A stretch of DNA of 64,000 nt from Allocoprococcus sp004560705 (GTDB taxonomy: Bacteria > Bacillota > Clostridia > Lachnospirales > Lachnospiraceae), in contig NZ_JBQHTK010000001.1 in NCBI RefSeq assembly GCF_052065755.1, positions 310,001-374,000 on the forward strand, read 5' to 3'. A program made the translations under genes and the position numbers. Shown here piece after piece: positions 43,914-51,367 of the stretch. The notes beneath the pieces were generated by a model. It saw only the letters and a list, made by a program, of their open reading frames with translations, was not told the origin of the DNA and did no database searches. How positions within the stretch are numbered: position 1 is the first letter of the stretch; every line of letters starts with the position of its first letter.

Positions 43914-44849
43914 CTATTTCTCCTTTTTCTTTCTTCCTTCTAAAGACAGATCTTTTACACTTTTTGCAGGCACGACAATAGTCAGACCGCGCTGACAATT
44001 ATAAATATTCACTTCATCATGCTCTCCTCCGAATTCACCGTCCAATGTCCATGGAATCTCTTCCACTGACTCAAAATGGATTTCCTTGGTTCGAAAAGAA
44101 TACATATATTTCGTATCGATCTGGCTAATCAGAAGCGATGCTATAATTTCCTGAAGTGCTATCGGATTTTTCGGTGTTTTAATCAGTGTTACTTCAAATT
44201 CCCCATCATCAAATATGACGTTTTTCCCGATCATATTGCGAAATCCACCGACTGAACGCGAATTTGTTACCATTCCGAAAATAAATTCATCCTCAAATTC
44301 CTCTCCGTCATGCGATACTTTGATTTTATAAGATGGAATATCAAAAAGCCTTGTCATTCCTTCAAGAAGATATGCAAGATGCCCCAGAATGTTCTTCATC
44401 TCCTGTTTTGTCTGGTAAGAAACATCCGTAAACAGGCCGAAAGCTGCAATATACACAAATACATCGTCATTAAATTTTCCGATATCACATCCGAACTCCG
44501 CTCCGCTGACTGCAGTATCTGCAGCCTGAAGCAAATCTTTCGGAATATGAAGGCTATTAGCAAAATCATTTGTAGTTCCGGTAGGAATGTATCCAATCGG
44601 CACTTTTTCTGTTCTCTCCATCATTCCGGTCACAACTTCATCTAACGTTCCGTCTCCTCCGCTGCAAATAACCCTGTCATATTTTTCAGTAAAGGATACA
44701 ACCTTTCTGTACGCATCTTTATAGCTCTGAGTCGGATAGACCACCACCTCATATCCTGCTTTTACGATAATGTCAAGAATATCCGACAGTTTCGGCTTCA
44801 AAAGTTCTTTTCCTGCATTCGGATTATAAATGAATAATGCTTTTTTCAT
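43914..44849 (-). CDS. DagK/YegS-family lipid kinase
   Basis: 311-aa diacylglycerol-kinase catalytic-domain protein. FIYNPNAGKE phosphate loop, catalytic CSGGDGTLDEVVTG near residue 60, GTTNDFANSL and C-terminal WTLDGEFGGEHD. ATG 44849 with CAGGAGGTGTCT upstream is chosen over a 20-residue longer reading. It recycles diacylglycerol to phosphatidic acid or acts on another lipid (DgkB/BmrU/YegS); the exact lipid cannot be told. Confidence 0.9.
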   Translation of the reverse strand: MKKALFIYNPNAGKELLKPKLSDILDIIVKAGYEVVVYPTQSYKDAYRKVVSFTEKYDRVICSGGDGTLDEVVTGMMERTEKVPIGYIPTGTTNDFANSLHIPKDLLQAADTAVSGAEFGCDIGKFNDDVFVYIAAFGLFTDVSYQTKQEMKNILGHLAYLLEGMTRLFDIPSYKIKVSHDGEEFEDEFIFGMVTNSRSVGGFRNMIGKNVIFDDGEFEVTLIKTPKNPIALQEIIASLLISQIDTKYMYSFRTKEIHFESVEEIPWTLDGEFGGEHDEVNIYNCQRGLTIVVPAKSVKDLSLEGRKKKEK

Positions 44850-44936
44850 ACAGACACCTCCTGATCCATTTCCCCTTCCTCTCCACCCCAAGGCAGTCCG
44901 CCGAATCATTTCTACAGACGTTGGGCAAACATTTAA

Positions 44937-44963
44937 AAAAAGGCATGGCTATCCATGCCTTTT
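44937..44963 (-). terminator. terminator of the murB-rapZ-whiA-HPr operon
   Basis: AAAAGGCATGG-ATAG-CCATGCCTTTT hairpin followed by more T on the minus strand, directly after the HPr-like gene. Confidence 0.92.
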
Positions 44964-44972
44964 CCAGATTAC

Positions 44973-45236
44973 TTATTTATTCTTTACATTGACAAGAAAT
45001 GTTTCGATTCCTTTCGCTGCTTCCTCTTCATCTGCCCCGTTGGCTACAACAGTAATCTCTTCACCTGGGGTCAACCGTAAACTCATCATGCCCATAATGC
45101 TCTTTGCGTTGACCTGCTTGTCAGCAACTTCTATGTACACTGTGCTTGAATACTGACTTGCTTCCTGAACAAGAAGCGCAATCGGTCTGGCATCTAATCC
45201 TTCTGACAATTGAATCGTTATCGGTTTTTTAATCAT
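44973..45236 (-). CDS. HPr-family protein with Asp at position 15 (Crh-like)
   Basis: 87 aa with the HPr fold. The phosphorylatable His15 of PTS HPr is Asp here (SEGLDARPIA, D15), while the HPr-kinase target S46 and its context (AKSIMGMMSL) are kept. That is the Crh situation, where residue 15 is Gln in B. subtilis: no phosphotransfer to sugars, but Ser46-P signalling to CcpA remains possible. It overlaps whiA by 4 nt (ATGA), matching the whiA-crh order of Bacillus. Crh orthology is inference. Confidence 0.88.
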   Translation of the reverse strand: MIKKPITIQLSEGLDARPIALLVQEASQYSSTVYIEVADKQVNAKSIMGMMSLRLTPGEEITVVANGADEEEAAKGIETFLVNVKNK

Positions 45237-46192
45237 AATGCTCCTCCTTGCTTTGTCCTTAACTCTTCTGCCATTTCACTTAATTTTCTCAATCTGTGAT
45301 TCACGCCTGACTTACCAACAGGCGGGGTCAGCAGACTTCCCAGTTCCTTCAAAGATGCCTCCGGATATGTAAGTCTTGTAAGGGCCATATCCTTCAATCC
45401 TTCCGGCAGCTTATCCAGTCCTTTTGTTTCCTGTATATATCTTATATCATCGATCTGCTTAACAGCAGCGGAAACCGTTTTATTGATATTCGCAGTCTCA
45501 CAGTTTACCTTACGGTTCACCGTATTCCTCATATCTTTCAGGATGCGCACATTCTCAAATTCCATCAATGCCACATGTGCCTCCATGACGTTAAGCACAT
45601 CCGCAATCTGTGAACCTTCTTTTAAGTATACTACAAAAGATTTCTTCCGCAGTACGATCTTGCCATCCAGTTCGAAGCACTTCATAATCTTCTGTATCTG
45701 CTCTGCCTTCTCTCTCGTAGCGCATACGATTTCAAAGTGATACGACTTTTCCGGGTCGCTCATGGAACCAGATGCCAGAAAAGCGCCTCTTATAAAAGCT
45801 CGCTTGCAGCACGTCTCCTGAATTACAATATTCCGCACCACAGAAAGTTCTTCTTCAACCTCTCCGTACTGATCGATCAACTTCGTCGCCTGTAATATTC
45901 TGAGTGCTGCATCATGCTCTTTTACAACGATATAATATGACACACTTCCCTTCATACGGTTCGTGCGTATTGCGATATCAGTTCTTATATTAAATGTTTT
46001 TGTTAATAAAGTAAAGCACTTTCTTGCAACTGACAGATTTTCTGTATGAATTTTTAAAGAATACCGGCCTCTACTGTCAATCATAACCCCGCCGCAAATA
46101 CTGATGATTGCAGCAGTTTCGGCGATACGGCAATGCCTGGCACTACCCAAATGATGCGAAAGCTCTTCTTTTACATTTCCCGAAAACGACAT
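45233..46192 (-). CDS. whiA: sporulation/cell-division regulator WhiA
   Basis: 319-aa DNA-binding protein. N-terminal degenerate LAGLIDADG homing-endonuclease fold (residues 1-200, CCKRAFIRGAFLASGSMSDPEKSYH) and C-terminal helix-turn-helix (YPEASLKELGSLLTPPVGKSGVNHRLRKL). It supports cell division and chromosome segregation in Firmicutes. It sits 8 nt after rapZ and is coupled to the HPr-like gene. Confidence 0.96.
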   Translation of the reverse strand: MSFSGNVKEELSHHLGSARHCRIAETAAIISICGGVMIDSRGRYSLKIHTENLSVARKCFTLLTKTFNIRTDIAIRTNRMKGSVSYYIVVKEHDAALRILQATKLIDQYGEVEEELSVVRNIVIQETCCKRAFIRGAFLASGSMSDPEKSYHFEIVCATREKAEQIQKIMKCFELDGKIVLRKKSFVVYLKEGSQIADVLNVMEAHVALMEFENVRILKDMRNTVNRKVNCETANINKTVSAAVKQIDDIRYIQETKGLDKLPEGLKDMALTRLTYPEASLKELGSLLTPPVGKSGVNHRLRKLSEMAEELRTKQGGAL

Positions 46193-46200
46193 TTTTCCTC

Positions 46201-47082
46201 CTACTTTGCTTTCACCACAGCATCTTTAGCCAGATCTCGGTGTTCCTTCTTTAATCCATAATCTTCTTCCGTTACAGTCAATCTGTCATACAAAGCATTT
46301 GCAATTGTAACAGAACGGTGTTTCCCTCCTGTACATCCAATTGCTATCACTAGCTGATGCTTCCCTTCAGCCGCATAATTCGGCATCAAAAATTGAACCA
46401 TATCTACCAGCTTCTCCAAAAATTCTCTGGCAAGCTCATTATTCATCACATACTCCTGAACAGGCTTGTCATTCCCACTCTGCGGGCGAAGCTCGTCTAT
46501 ATAATACGGATTCGGAAGAAACCTGACATCAAAAACCAGATCCGCATCATTTGGGATTCCGTATTTAAATCCGAATGACAAAACGGTAATATAAAGGTTC
46601 TTATATTCACGGTTTTCAACAAATATTTTACTTAGTTCTGCCTTTAATTCTCTCGTAAGGAGCCTGCTGGTATCCAGAATATAGTTTGCGCGTTTTTTCA
46701 GGAATCCCACTTTCTGCCGTTCTAATGCAATTCCCTTTTCTACTCGTCCCGCGCCAGCCAGCGGATGATTTCTTCTCGTCTCTTTGTATCGTTTGATCAA
46801 TGTTTCATCCCGTGCCTCTAAAAACAGGATCTCATACGGGATTTGAGCGAGATCCATCTCATTCAGGATATTTTCCAGTTCATCCAGATTCTGTCCGCTT
46901 CGGATATCAAGTCCAAGCGCAACTTTATTAATCTCTCCATTTGGCACCATAAACAGTTCCGTAAGTTTTGACATCAACGGAATTGGCATATTATCCACGC
47001 AAAAATATCCCATGTCTTCCATCATTTTTAATGTGGTACTCTTTCCCGCTCCTGACATCCCCGTCACAATCACGAATCTCAT
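46201..47082 (-). CDS. rapZ: RNase adapter RapZ / nucleotide-binding protein YvcJ
   Basis: 293-aa P-loop protein. VTGMSGAGKSTTL at the N-terminus, LEARDETLIKRYKETRRNHPL, SFGFKYGIPNDADLVFDVRFLPNPY and C-terminal IGCTGGKHRSV. In B. subtilis YvcJ is a GTPase linked to competence; in E. coli RapZ controls GlmS. Start ATG 47082 follows GGAGAGTTTTAGG, one nt after the murB stop. The yvcK gene normally found between rapZ and whiA is missing here. Confidence 0.95.
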   Translation of the reverse strand: MRFVIVTGMSGAGKSTTLKMMEDMGYFCVDNMPIPLMSKLTELFMVPNGEINKVALGLDIRSGQNLDELENILNEMDLAQIPYEILFLEARDETLIKRYKETRRNHPLAGAGRVEKGIALERQKVGFLKKRANYILDTSRLLTRELKAELSKIFVENREYKNLYITVLSFGFKYGIPNDADLVFDVRFLPNPYYIDELRPQSGNDKPVQEYVMNNELAREFLEKLVDMVQFLMPNYAAEGKHQLVIAIGCTGGKHRSVTIANALYDRLTVTEEDYGLKKEHRDLAKDAVVKAK

Positions 47083-47083
47083 C

Positions 47084-47995
47084 CTAAAACTCTCCAATCT
47101 GTTTTACTTCCGGCTCCAATGTCACGTTTGTCGTTTTCCTGACTCGGTCAATCACCTCTCCAATCAGGCTTTGCACATCCGCTGCCGTTGCATTCCCCGT
47201 ATTAATCACAAAGCCACAATGTTTTTCTGACACTTGAGCACCCCCGACCGAAAATCCTTTCAATCCGGTATCCTGGATCAGTTTACCGGCGAAGTAGCCT
47301 TCCGGTCTTTTAAATGTACTTCCCGCGCTCGGATATTCCAGCGGTTGTTTTGTGACCCTTTTTTCCCGGAGTTCTTCCATTTTTGCCCTGATTTCATCTT
47401 TTTTCCCACCGCTTAAAGCGATTCTGGCTGACAGCACAATATACCCCTCCGTCGGGACAATACTGGTACGATATCCCAGCTTCAACTCTTCAGCCTGCAA
47501 AGTAAGAATTTTACCTTCCTTCGTCAAGACATCCACAGAAACCAGTACATCTTTCATCTCTCCTCCGTAAGCACCGGCATTCATGACAACAGCTCCTCCC
47601 AAGGTACCCGGAATCCCGGCAGCAAATTCAAACCCGGTCAATCCGGCTCCCAGTGCAGCAGATGCAATCTGAGCCAGCGAGCTTCCTGCTCCCGCAGCAA
47701 TCATATTGTCCGACACTTCGATCTGATTCATCGATTTGAAAATCTGGATCACCACTCCACGACATCCTTTGTCACCCACAAGAAGATTACTCCCATTTCC
47801 TACTATATAATAAGGAGTTTTCTCCCGTCTGCAAAGTCCGATTATCAATGCGATTTCTTCTGCATTGTTCGGTCTTACAAAATAATCCGCCGGACCTCCA
47901 ATCCGAAATGTCGTATGATTCTTCATTGGTTCGTCTTTTAGAATTCTTTCTTTATCTATTAGTGTAAACAGTTCATTTTCAAATTTACTTTTCAT
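47084..47995 (-). CDS. murB: UDP-N-acetylenolpyruvoylglucosamine reductase
   Basis: FAD/NADPH enzyme making UDP-MurNAc for peptidoglycan. 303 aa, type II MurB: NHTTFRIGGPADYF, GNGSNLLVGDKGCRG FAD loop, AGIPGTLGGAVVMNAGAYGGE, and catalytic serine in YPSAGSTFKRP. ATG 47995 lies behind GGAGATTGAC; the 14 residues before it are not family-like. Head of the rapZ-whiA-HPr operon. Confidence 0.96.
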   Translation of the reverse strand: MKSKFENELFTLIDKERILKDEPMKNHTTFRIGGPADYFVRPNNAEEIALIIGLCRREKTPYYIVGNGSNLLVGDKGCRGVVIQIFKSMNQIEVSDNMIAAGAGSSLAQIASAALGAGLTGFEFAAGIPGTLGGAVVMNAGAYGGEMKDVLVSVDVLTKEGKILTLQAEELKLGYRTSIVPTEGYIVLSARIALSGGKKDEIRAKMEELREKRVTKQPLEYPSAGSTFKRPEGYFAGKLIQDTGLKGFSVGGAQVSEKHCGFVINTGNATAADVQSLIGEVIDRVRKTTNVTLEPEVKQIGEF

Positions 47996-48068
47996 GTCAA
48001 TCTCCTGCTTCTCTTCGTTTTCAATCCTATTAATCATACACTAAATTTTCCTTGAGTTCAATGCGCTC

Positions 48069-48097
48069 TTGCAAAATGCCCGAAAATGCGTTATATT
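48069..48097 (+). promoter_or_regulatory. promoter of the CorC-type gene
   Basis: TTGCAA (48069-48074), 17 nt, TATATT (48092-48097), about 40 nt before the GTG start. Confidence 0.8.
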
Positions 48098-48137
48098 GGA
48101 TAACAAATACCAATTTATAAAGGAGTTGATTTACACT

Positions 48138-49406
48138 GTGGACTCGAGTGACGTCACGCAAATAATAATCTTATTCATTCTGCTGATTCTTTCCGGATTC
48201 TTTTCTTCCGCAGAGACAGCACTTACAACTGTAAACAAAATACGAATGCGCGCCCTGGCAGATGAAGGCAACAAGCGCGCGGTCACCGTACTGGAGATAA
48301 CAGAGAATTCCAGTAAAATGCTGAGTGCAATTTTGATCGGCAATAATATTGTCAACCTGGGAGCCGCCTCTTTGACCACGACCCTGGCATATAGCCTCGG
48401 CGGATCAGCCGTCGCATTCGCAAGTGCTCTTCTGACCGTATTTATTTTGATTTTCGGTGAGATTACTCCAAAGACAATGGCTACCATCCACGCCGAAAAG
48501 TTTTCTCTGCTCTATGCACCGTTCATCCGCGTTTTCATTAAGGTGATGACACCGGTCATTTTCTTGATTAACATTTTATCGAACGGAGTATTATACTTGC
48601 TGAAAGTTGATCCGAATGCTAAAAATGATGCAATGACAGAGACAGAACTGCGCACGATCGTCGATGTCAGCCATGAGGACGGCGTGATTGAATCAGAAGA
48701 AAAAGAAATGATTTACAATGTATTTGATCTGGGAGACGCTAAAGCAAAAGACGTTATGGTTCCCAGAGTTAATGTAACTTTTGCAGATGTCAACAGCACT
48801 TACGAGGAATTAATCCACTTATTCCGCGAAGACAAATTTACACGTCTTCCGGTATATTCCGAGTCGAAAGACAACGTAGTAGGCACCATTAATATGAAGG
48901 ATTTACTCCTTTTCGACAACAACAAAAAGGAATTTCACATACAGGATATTCTTCGCGAGGCATATTTCACATATGAATATAAAAACATTTCCGAGCTTCT
49001 CGTGGAAATGCGTCAGGCTTCTTTCAACATTGCCATCGTCCTTGATGAATATGGTGAAACAGCCGGTTTGATTACATTAGAAGACATTCTGGAAGAAATC
49101 GTTGGAGAGATTCACGATGAATATGACGAGAATGAAGAAGAAAATATTGTCGCCATAAACGAGCTTGAATATATTGTGGAAGGTTCTACCAATCTGGATG
49201 ATCTGAATGACAGCCTGGATCTGCGTCTTGAATCTGAAGATTATGATTCCGTAGGCGGTTTTATTATTGAACGTCTTGACCGACTTCCTGAAGAAAATGA
49301 CGAAGTCACTACCGAAGACGGAATCCGGATGGTTGTTGAAAAATTGGACAAAAACCGGATTGAGAAAGTCCATCTCTATCTGCCATCTTCCAAAGAAAGT
49401 GTATAA
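48138..49406 (+). CDS. CNNM/HlyC-CorC-family transporter
   Basis: 422-aa membrane protein. DUF21/CNNM core with four hydrophobic segments (LLILSGFFSSAETALTTVN, SAILIGNNIVNLGAAS, IFGEITPKTMA), a CBS pair (DVMVPRVNVTFADV, NISELLVEMRQASFNIAIVLDEYG) and the C-terminal CorC_HlyC domain. Likely exports Mg2+ or Co2+. I start at GTG 48138, with AAGGAG 12 nt upstream; the longer ATG reading begins inside the promoter. Confidence 0.9.
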   Translation: MDSSDVTQIIILFILLILSGFFSSAETALTTVNKIRMRALADEGNKRAVTVLEITENSSKMLSAILIGNNIVNLGAASLTTTLAYSLGGSAVAFASALLTVFILIFGEITPKTMATIHAEKFSLLYAPFIRVFIKVMTPVIFLINILSNGVLYLLKVDPNAKNDAMTETELRTIVDVSHEDGVIESEEKEMIYNVFDLGDAKAKDVMVPRVNVTFADVNSTYEELIHLFREDKFTRLPVYSESKDNVVGTINMKDLLLFDNNKKEFHIQDILREAYFTYEYKNISELLVEMRQASFNIAIVLDEYGETAGLITLEDILEEIVGEIHDEYDENEEENIVAINELEYIVEGSTNLDDLNDSLDLRLESEDYDSVGGFIIERLDRLPEENDEVTTEDGIRMVVEKLDKNRIEKVHLYLPSSKESV

Positions 49407-49423
49407 TTTTATCATATAGTATG

Positions 49424-49450
49424 AAAAAAGGTCCTGACGGACCTTTTTTT
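49424..49450. terminator. bidirectional terminator
   Basis: AAAAAAGGTCC-TGAC-GGACCTTTTTT serves the CorC-type gene on plus and the sigma-like gene on minus; T-rich on both strands. Confidence 0.9.
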
Positions 49451-49457
49451 CATACTT

Positions 49458-50123
49458 TTATTCACCTGCAAGCCGCAGAATATCTTCAATTTCTTCTTCG
49501 CTTACTCCCATCAGCTCCACCAACTCGTCTACACTGATCTTTCTCCCCATTTCTTCCGTCAGCTTTTTAATCTGCTCATCCAGATTATTGACCTTTTCTA
49601 CCATTTTGCGATCCTGAAGCTTCATCTCCGTCTGTGATTCCAGAAGGGCCTGCATGCTTTCACGCGCCATAAGGAGCATCGTTTCTTCTTCTTCCGTCTG
49701 GCTTGCCGCCAACATCATCCCCATATTTCCTTCTTGTATCAGATCACCAATAAACACTTCCGGGCGATGCATTTCTTTTGCCATCTCTACAATTCTCGGC
49801 AGCAACGCAGCAAACGGCTCGTCCCCTTTCATCACCTGTAGTTCCTTCTCATATACTGCCAGATACTGTTCTTCTTCACTGCTGAATACCGAATTTCCTT
49901 CCTTTCCGGACGCAGCGATCACGCTGCCCCCGGCTTTCACGTATCCCTTTACAATAACTCTCTGAGACAACAGATAATCAAATACCAGTTCCATCTGTTC
50001 CGGTGTAAGGTTATCTTCCTGAAAAAATGCCTCCACCTCCTCTTTCAAAACCACATTTTCTTTTGATTCGCATATCTTCAGAATTCCTGTCAGTTTCTCA
50101 CGAAATTGTAACTTTTCCGCCAT
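49458..50123 (-). CDS. sigma-70-like protein lacking DNA-recognition regions
   Basis: About 222 aa from ATG 50123 (TGGAGGAAATAA upstream). Parts resemble a primary sigma factor: an N-terminal region 1.1-like helix bundle, SSEEEQYLAVYEKEL (region 1.2-like), IVEMAKEMHRPEVFIGDLIQEGNMGMM (regions 2.1-2.2, core-binding), and GRKISVDELVELMGVSEEEIEDIL (region 3). The aromatic -10-melting regions 2.3/2.4 and region 4 are absent; a charged coiled coil replaces them. It could bind RNA polymerase core without DNA recognition. Function unknown. Confidence 0.75.
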   Translation of the reverse strand: MAEKLQFREKLTGILKICESKENVVLKEEVEAFFQEDNLTPEQMELVFDYLLSQRVIVKGYVKAGGSVIAASGKEGNSVFSSEEEQYLAVYEKELQVMKGDEPFAALLPRIVEMAKEMHRPEVFIGDLIQEGNMGMMLAASQTEEEETMLLMARESMQALLESQTEMKLQDRKMVEKVNNLDEQIKKLTEEMGRKISVDELVELMGVSEEEIEDILRLAGE

Positions 50124-50193
50124 ATTTATTTCCTCCAGCTTTAACATTTTATCCTTTTTCTTTGTATATCGATCTTCTAAGACGCTTCATACT

Positions 50194-50973
50194 CTATAAC
50201 GGGATACTCACGATAACCGTAGGATACCCCGCCATTTTCAGTCGCCGCTCCATAGTCGCCGCCTCATCCAGTGTCCGATATCTTCCCACCTGTACCCTGT
50301 CAAATTGTCCCTTATCATCAATATATGCCGGGAAGTCCTGTTCTGTCAACTCCCTAAGCAATCTCTCTGCGTAAACACTGTTTCGAAAAGCCCCTACCTG
50401 TACCCGCAGCTCTGTATCCGGCTGTGTCTGTCCGGTCGTTCCTACATTCAATGTATCCATGATCCCATCTGCAATCGCCGATGCAATATCATTAAAATTT
50501 TCGTCAAACAGTTTGTTGTCCGTATCTGAATTCATAAATCCGACCTCCACCAGAACCGCCGGCATTTGCGTTCTCCGAAGAACCACCAGATTAGGACGTG
50601 CCTGCACTCCAAGATTAACAAATCCTACCGTTTCCAGTTGGGCATTGATATTTTTTGCCATCTCATATTTGATGCCGGAAAGATCATATACAAGGCTCTC
50701 CACTCCCATGTACTGGTTCGGAATTGGACTGGAATTTCGGTGTATTGATATGAAGAAATCCACTCCTGCCTCATTTGCCTCCATCGCTTTCTGATATGGG
50801 CTCTCATAAACATCCGTTGTTCTCGTATATTCTACATCAATTCCGTTATTTTGTAAAATCTCACCAATAGCAAGTACAAGGTTCAAAGTATCATCTTTCT
50901 CCTGTCGTCCCATATAGACTGCTCCCGGCTCTTCCCCACCGTGTCCTGCATCCAGCATAATTGAATACGGCAT
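50194..50973 (-). CDS. N-acetylmuramoyl-L-alanine amidase with C-terminal SPOR domain (CwlD-like)
   Basis: 259 aa. Amidase_3 zinc domain over residues 1-180 (MLDAGHGGEEPGA, SIHRNSS, VEVGFMNSDTDN), then a linker with TGQTQPD and a SPOR domain that would bind denuded glycan (LRVQVGAFRNSVYAERLL... YPTVIVSIP). There is no signal peptide: the catalytic motif begins at residue 6. It may be exported by another route or act in the mother cell/lysis. Separated by 46-70 nt from the sigma-like gene downstream. Confidence 0.9.
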   Translation of the reverse strand: MPYSIMLDAGHGGEEPGAVYMGRQEKDDTLNLVLAIGEILQNNGIDVEYTRTTDVYESPYQKAMEANEAGVDFFISIHRNSSPIPNQYMGVESLVYDLSGIKYEMAKNINAQLETVGFVNLGVQARPNLVVLRRTQMPAVLVEVGFMNSDTDNKLFDENFNDIASAIADGIMDTLNVGTTGQTQPDTELRVQVGAFRNSVYAERLLRELTEQDFPAYIDDKGQFDRVQVGRYRTLDEAATMERRLKMAGYPTVIVSIPL

Positions 50974-51043
50974 TTCTTTTCCTCACAAGAAATCTTTTCC
51001 TTATTAATATATGCAAAATGCCATCCCTCGTTCGCCCCTTCTC

Positions 51044-51072
51044 TTGACTACACTCCATCAGAGTGCTACAAT
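51044..51072 (+). promoter_or_regulatory. promoter of thiC
   Basis: TTGACT (51044-51049), 17 nt, TACAAT (51067-51072). Transcription would start just before the TPP aptamer. Confidence 0.88.
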
Positions 51073-51082
51073 AGACAAGTAA

Positions 51083-51172
51083 ACACGGGGTGCTTGCAGA
51101 AGCAGGCTGAGAGTAAGCTGTATTGCTTTAACCCATAACCTGATTTGGATAATGCCAACGTAGGGAACAAAT
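51083..51172 (+). ncRNA. TPP riboswitch (THI box)
   Basis: Canonical conserved blocks in order: ACACGGGGTGC, GGCTGAGA, TTAACCC, ACCTGATTTGGATAATGCCA and ACGTAGGGA. Located between the promoter and thiC. Thiamine pyrophosphate binding should favour the terminator at 51182-51212 and switch thiC off. Confidence 0.97.
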
Positions 51173-51181
51173 TGCTTTTAT

Positions 51182-51217
51182 ACTGCGATACCGGTTGGTG
51201 TACCGCAGTTTTTTTGT
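51182..51217 (+). terminator. riboswitch-controlled terminator
   Basis: ACTGCG...TAC/GTA...CGCAGT hairpin (51182-51209) followed by seven to eight T; expression platform of the TPP riboswitch. Confidence 0.85.
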
Positions 51218-51238
51218 TCTATAATAGCTTTATTCCAT

Positions 51239-51333
51239 AAGGCACCCACCGCGACCGATTGGGGGCACCACCTTCTGCCGCGGTGAATAGGAGTTTTCCT
51301 ATTCAGGTAACCAAAGCCGGATACCTCCGGCGC
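51239..51333 (+). ncRNA. unassigned structured leader element upstream of thiC
   Basis: Between the riboswitch terminator and thiC lie about 150 nt rich in inverted repeats: AAGG/CCTT (51239-51242, 51271-51274) enclosing CCC/GGG pairs; CACCGCG/CGCGGTG (51247-51253, 51279-51285), which would form a pseudoknot or alternative fold with the first; GAATAGGA/TCCTATTC (51285-51292, 51297-51304); GCCGGA/TCCGGC (51316-51321, 51326-51331), whose TACC loop can pair with GGTA at 51306-51309. A TATAAT (51220-51225) precedes it. I cannot assign it to a known class; an HMP-PP (thiS-motif) riboswitch is one candidate. Confidence 0.5.
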
Positions 51334-51367
51334 CATTTTCATATTTGAAAACAAGGAGGAAAACGAG

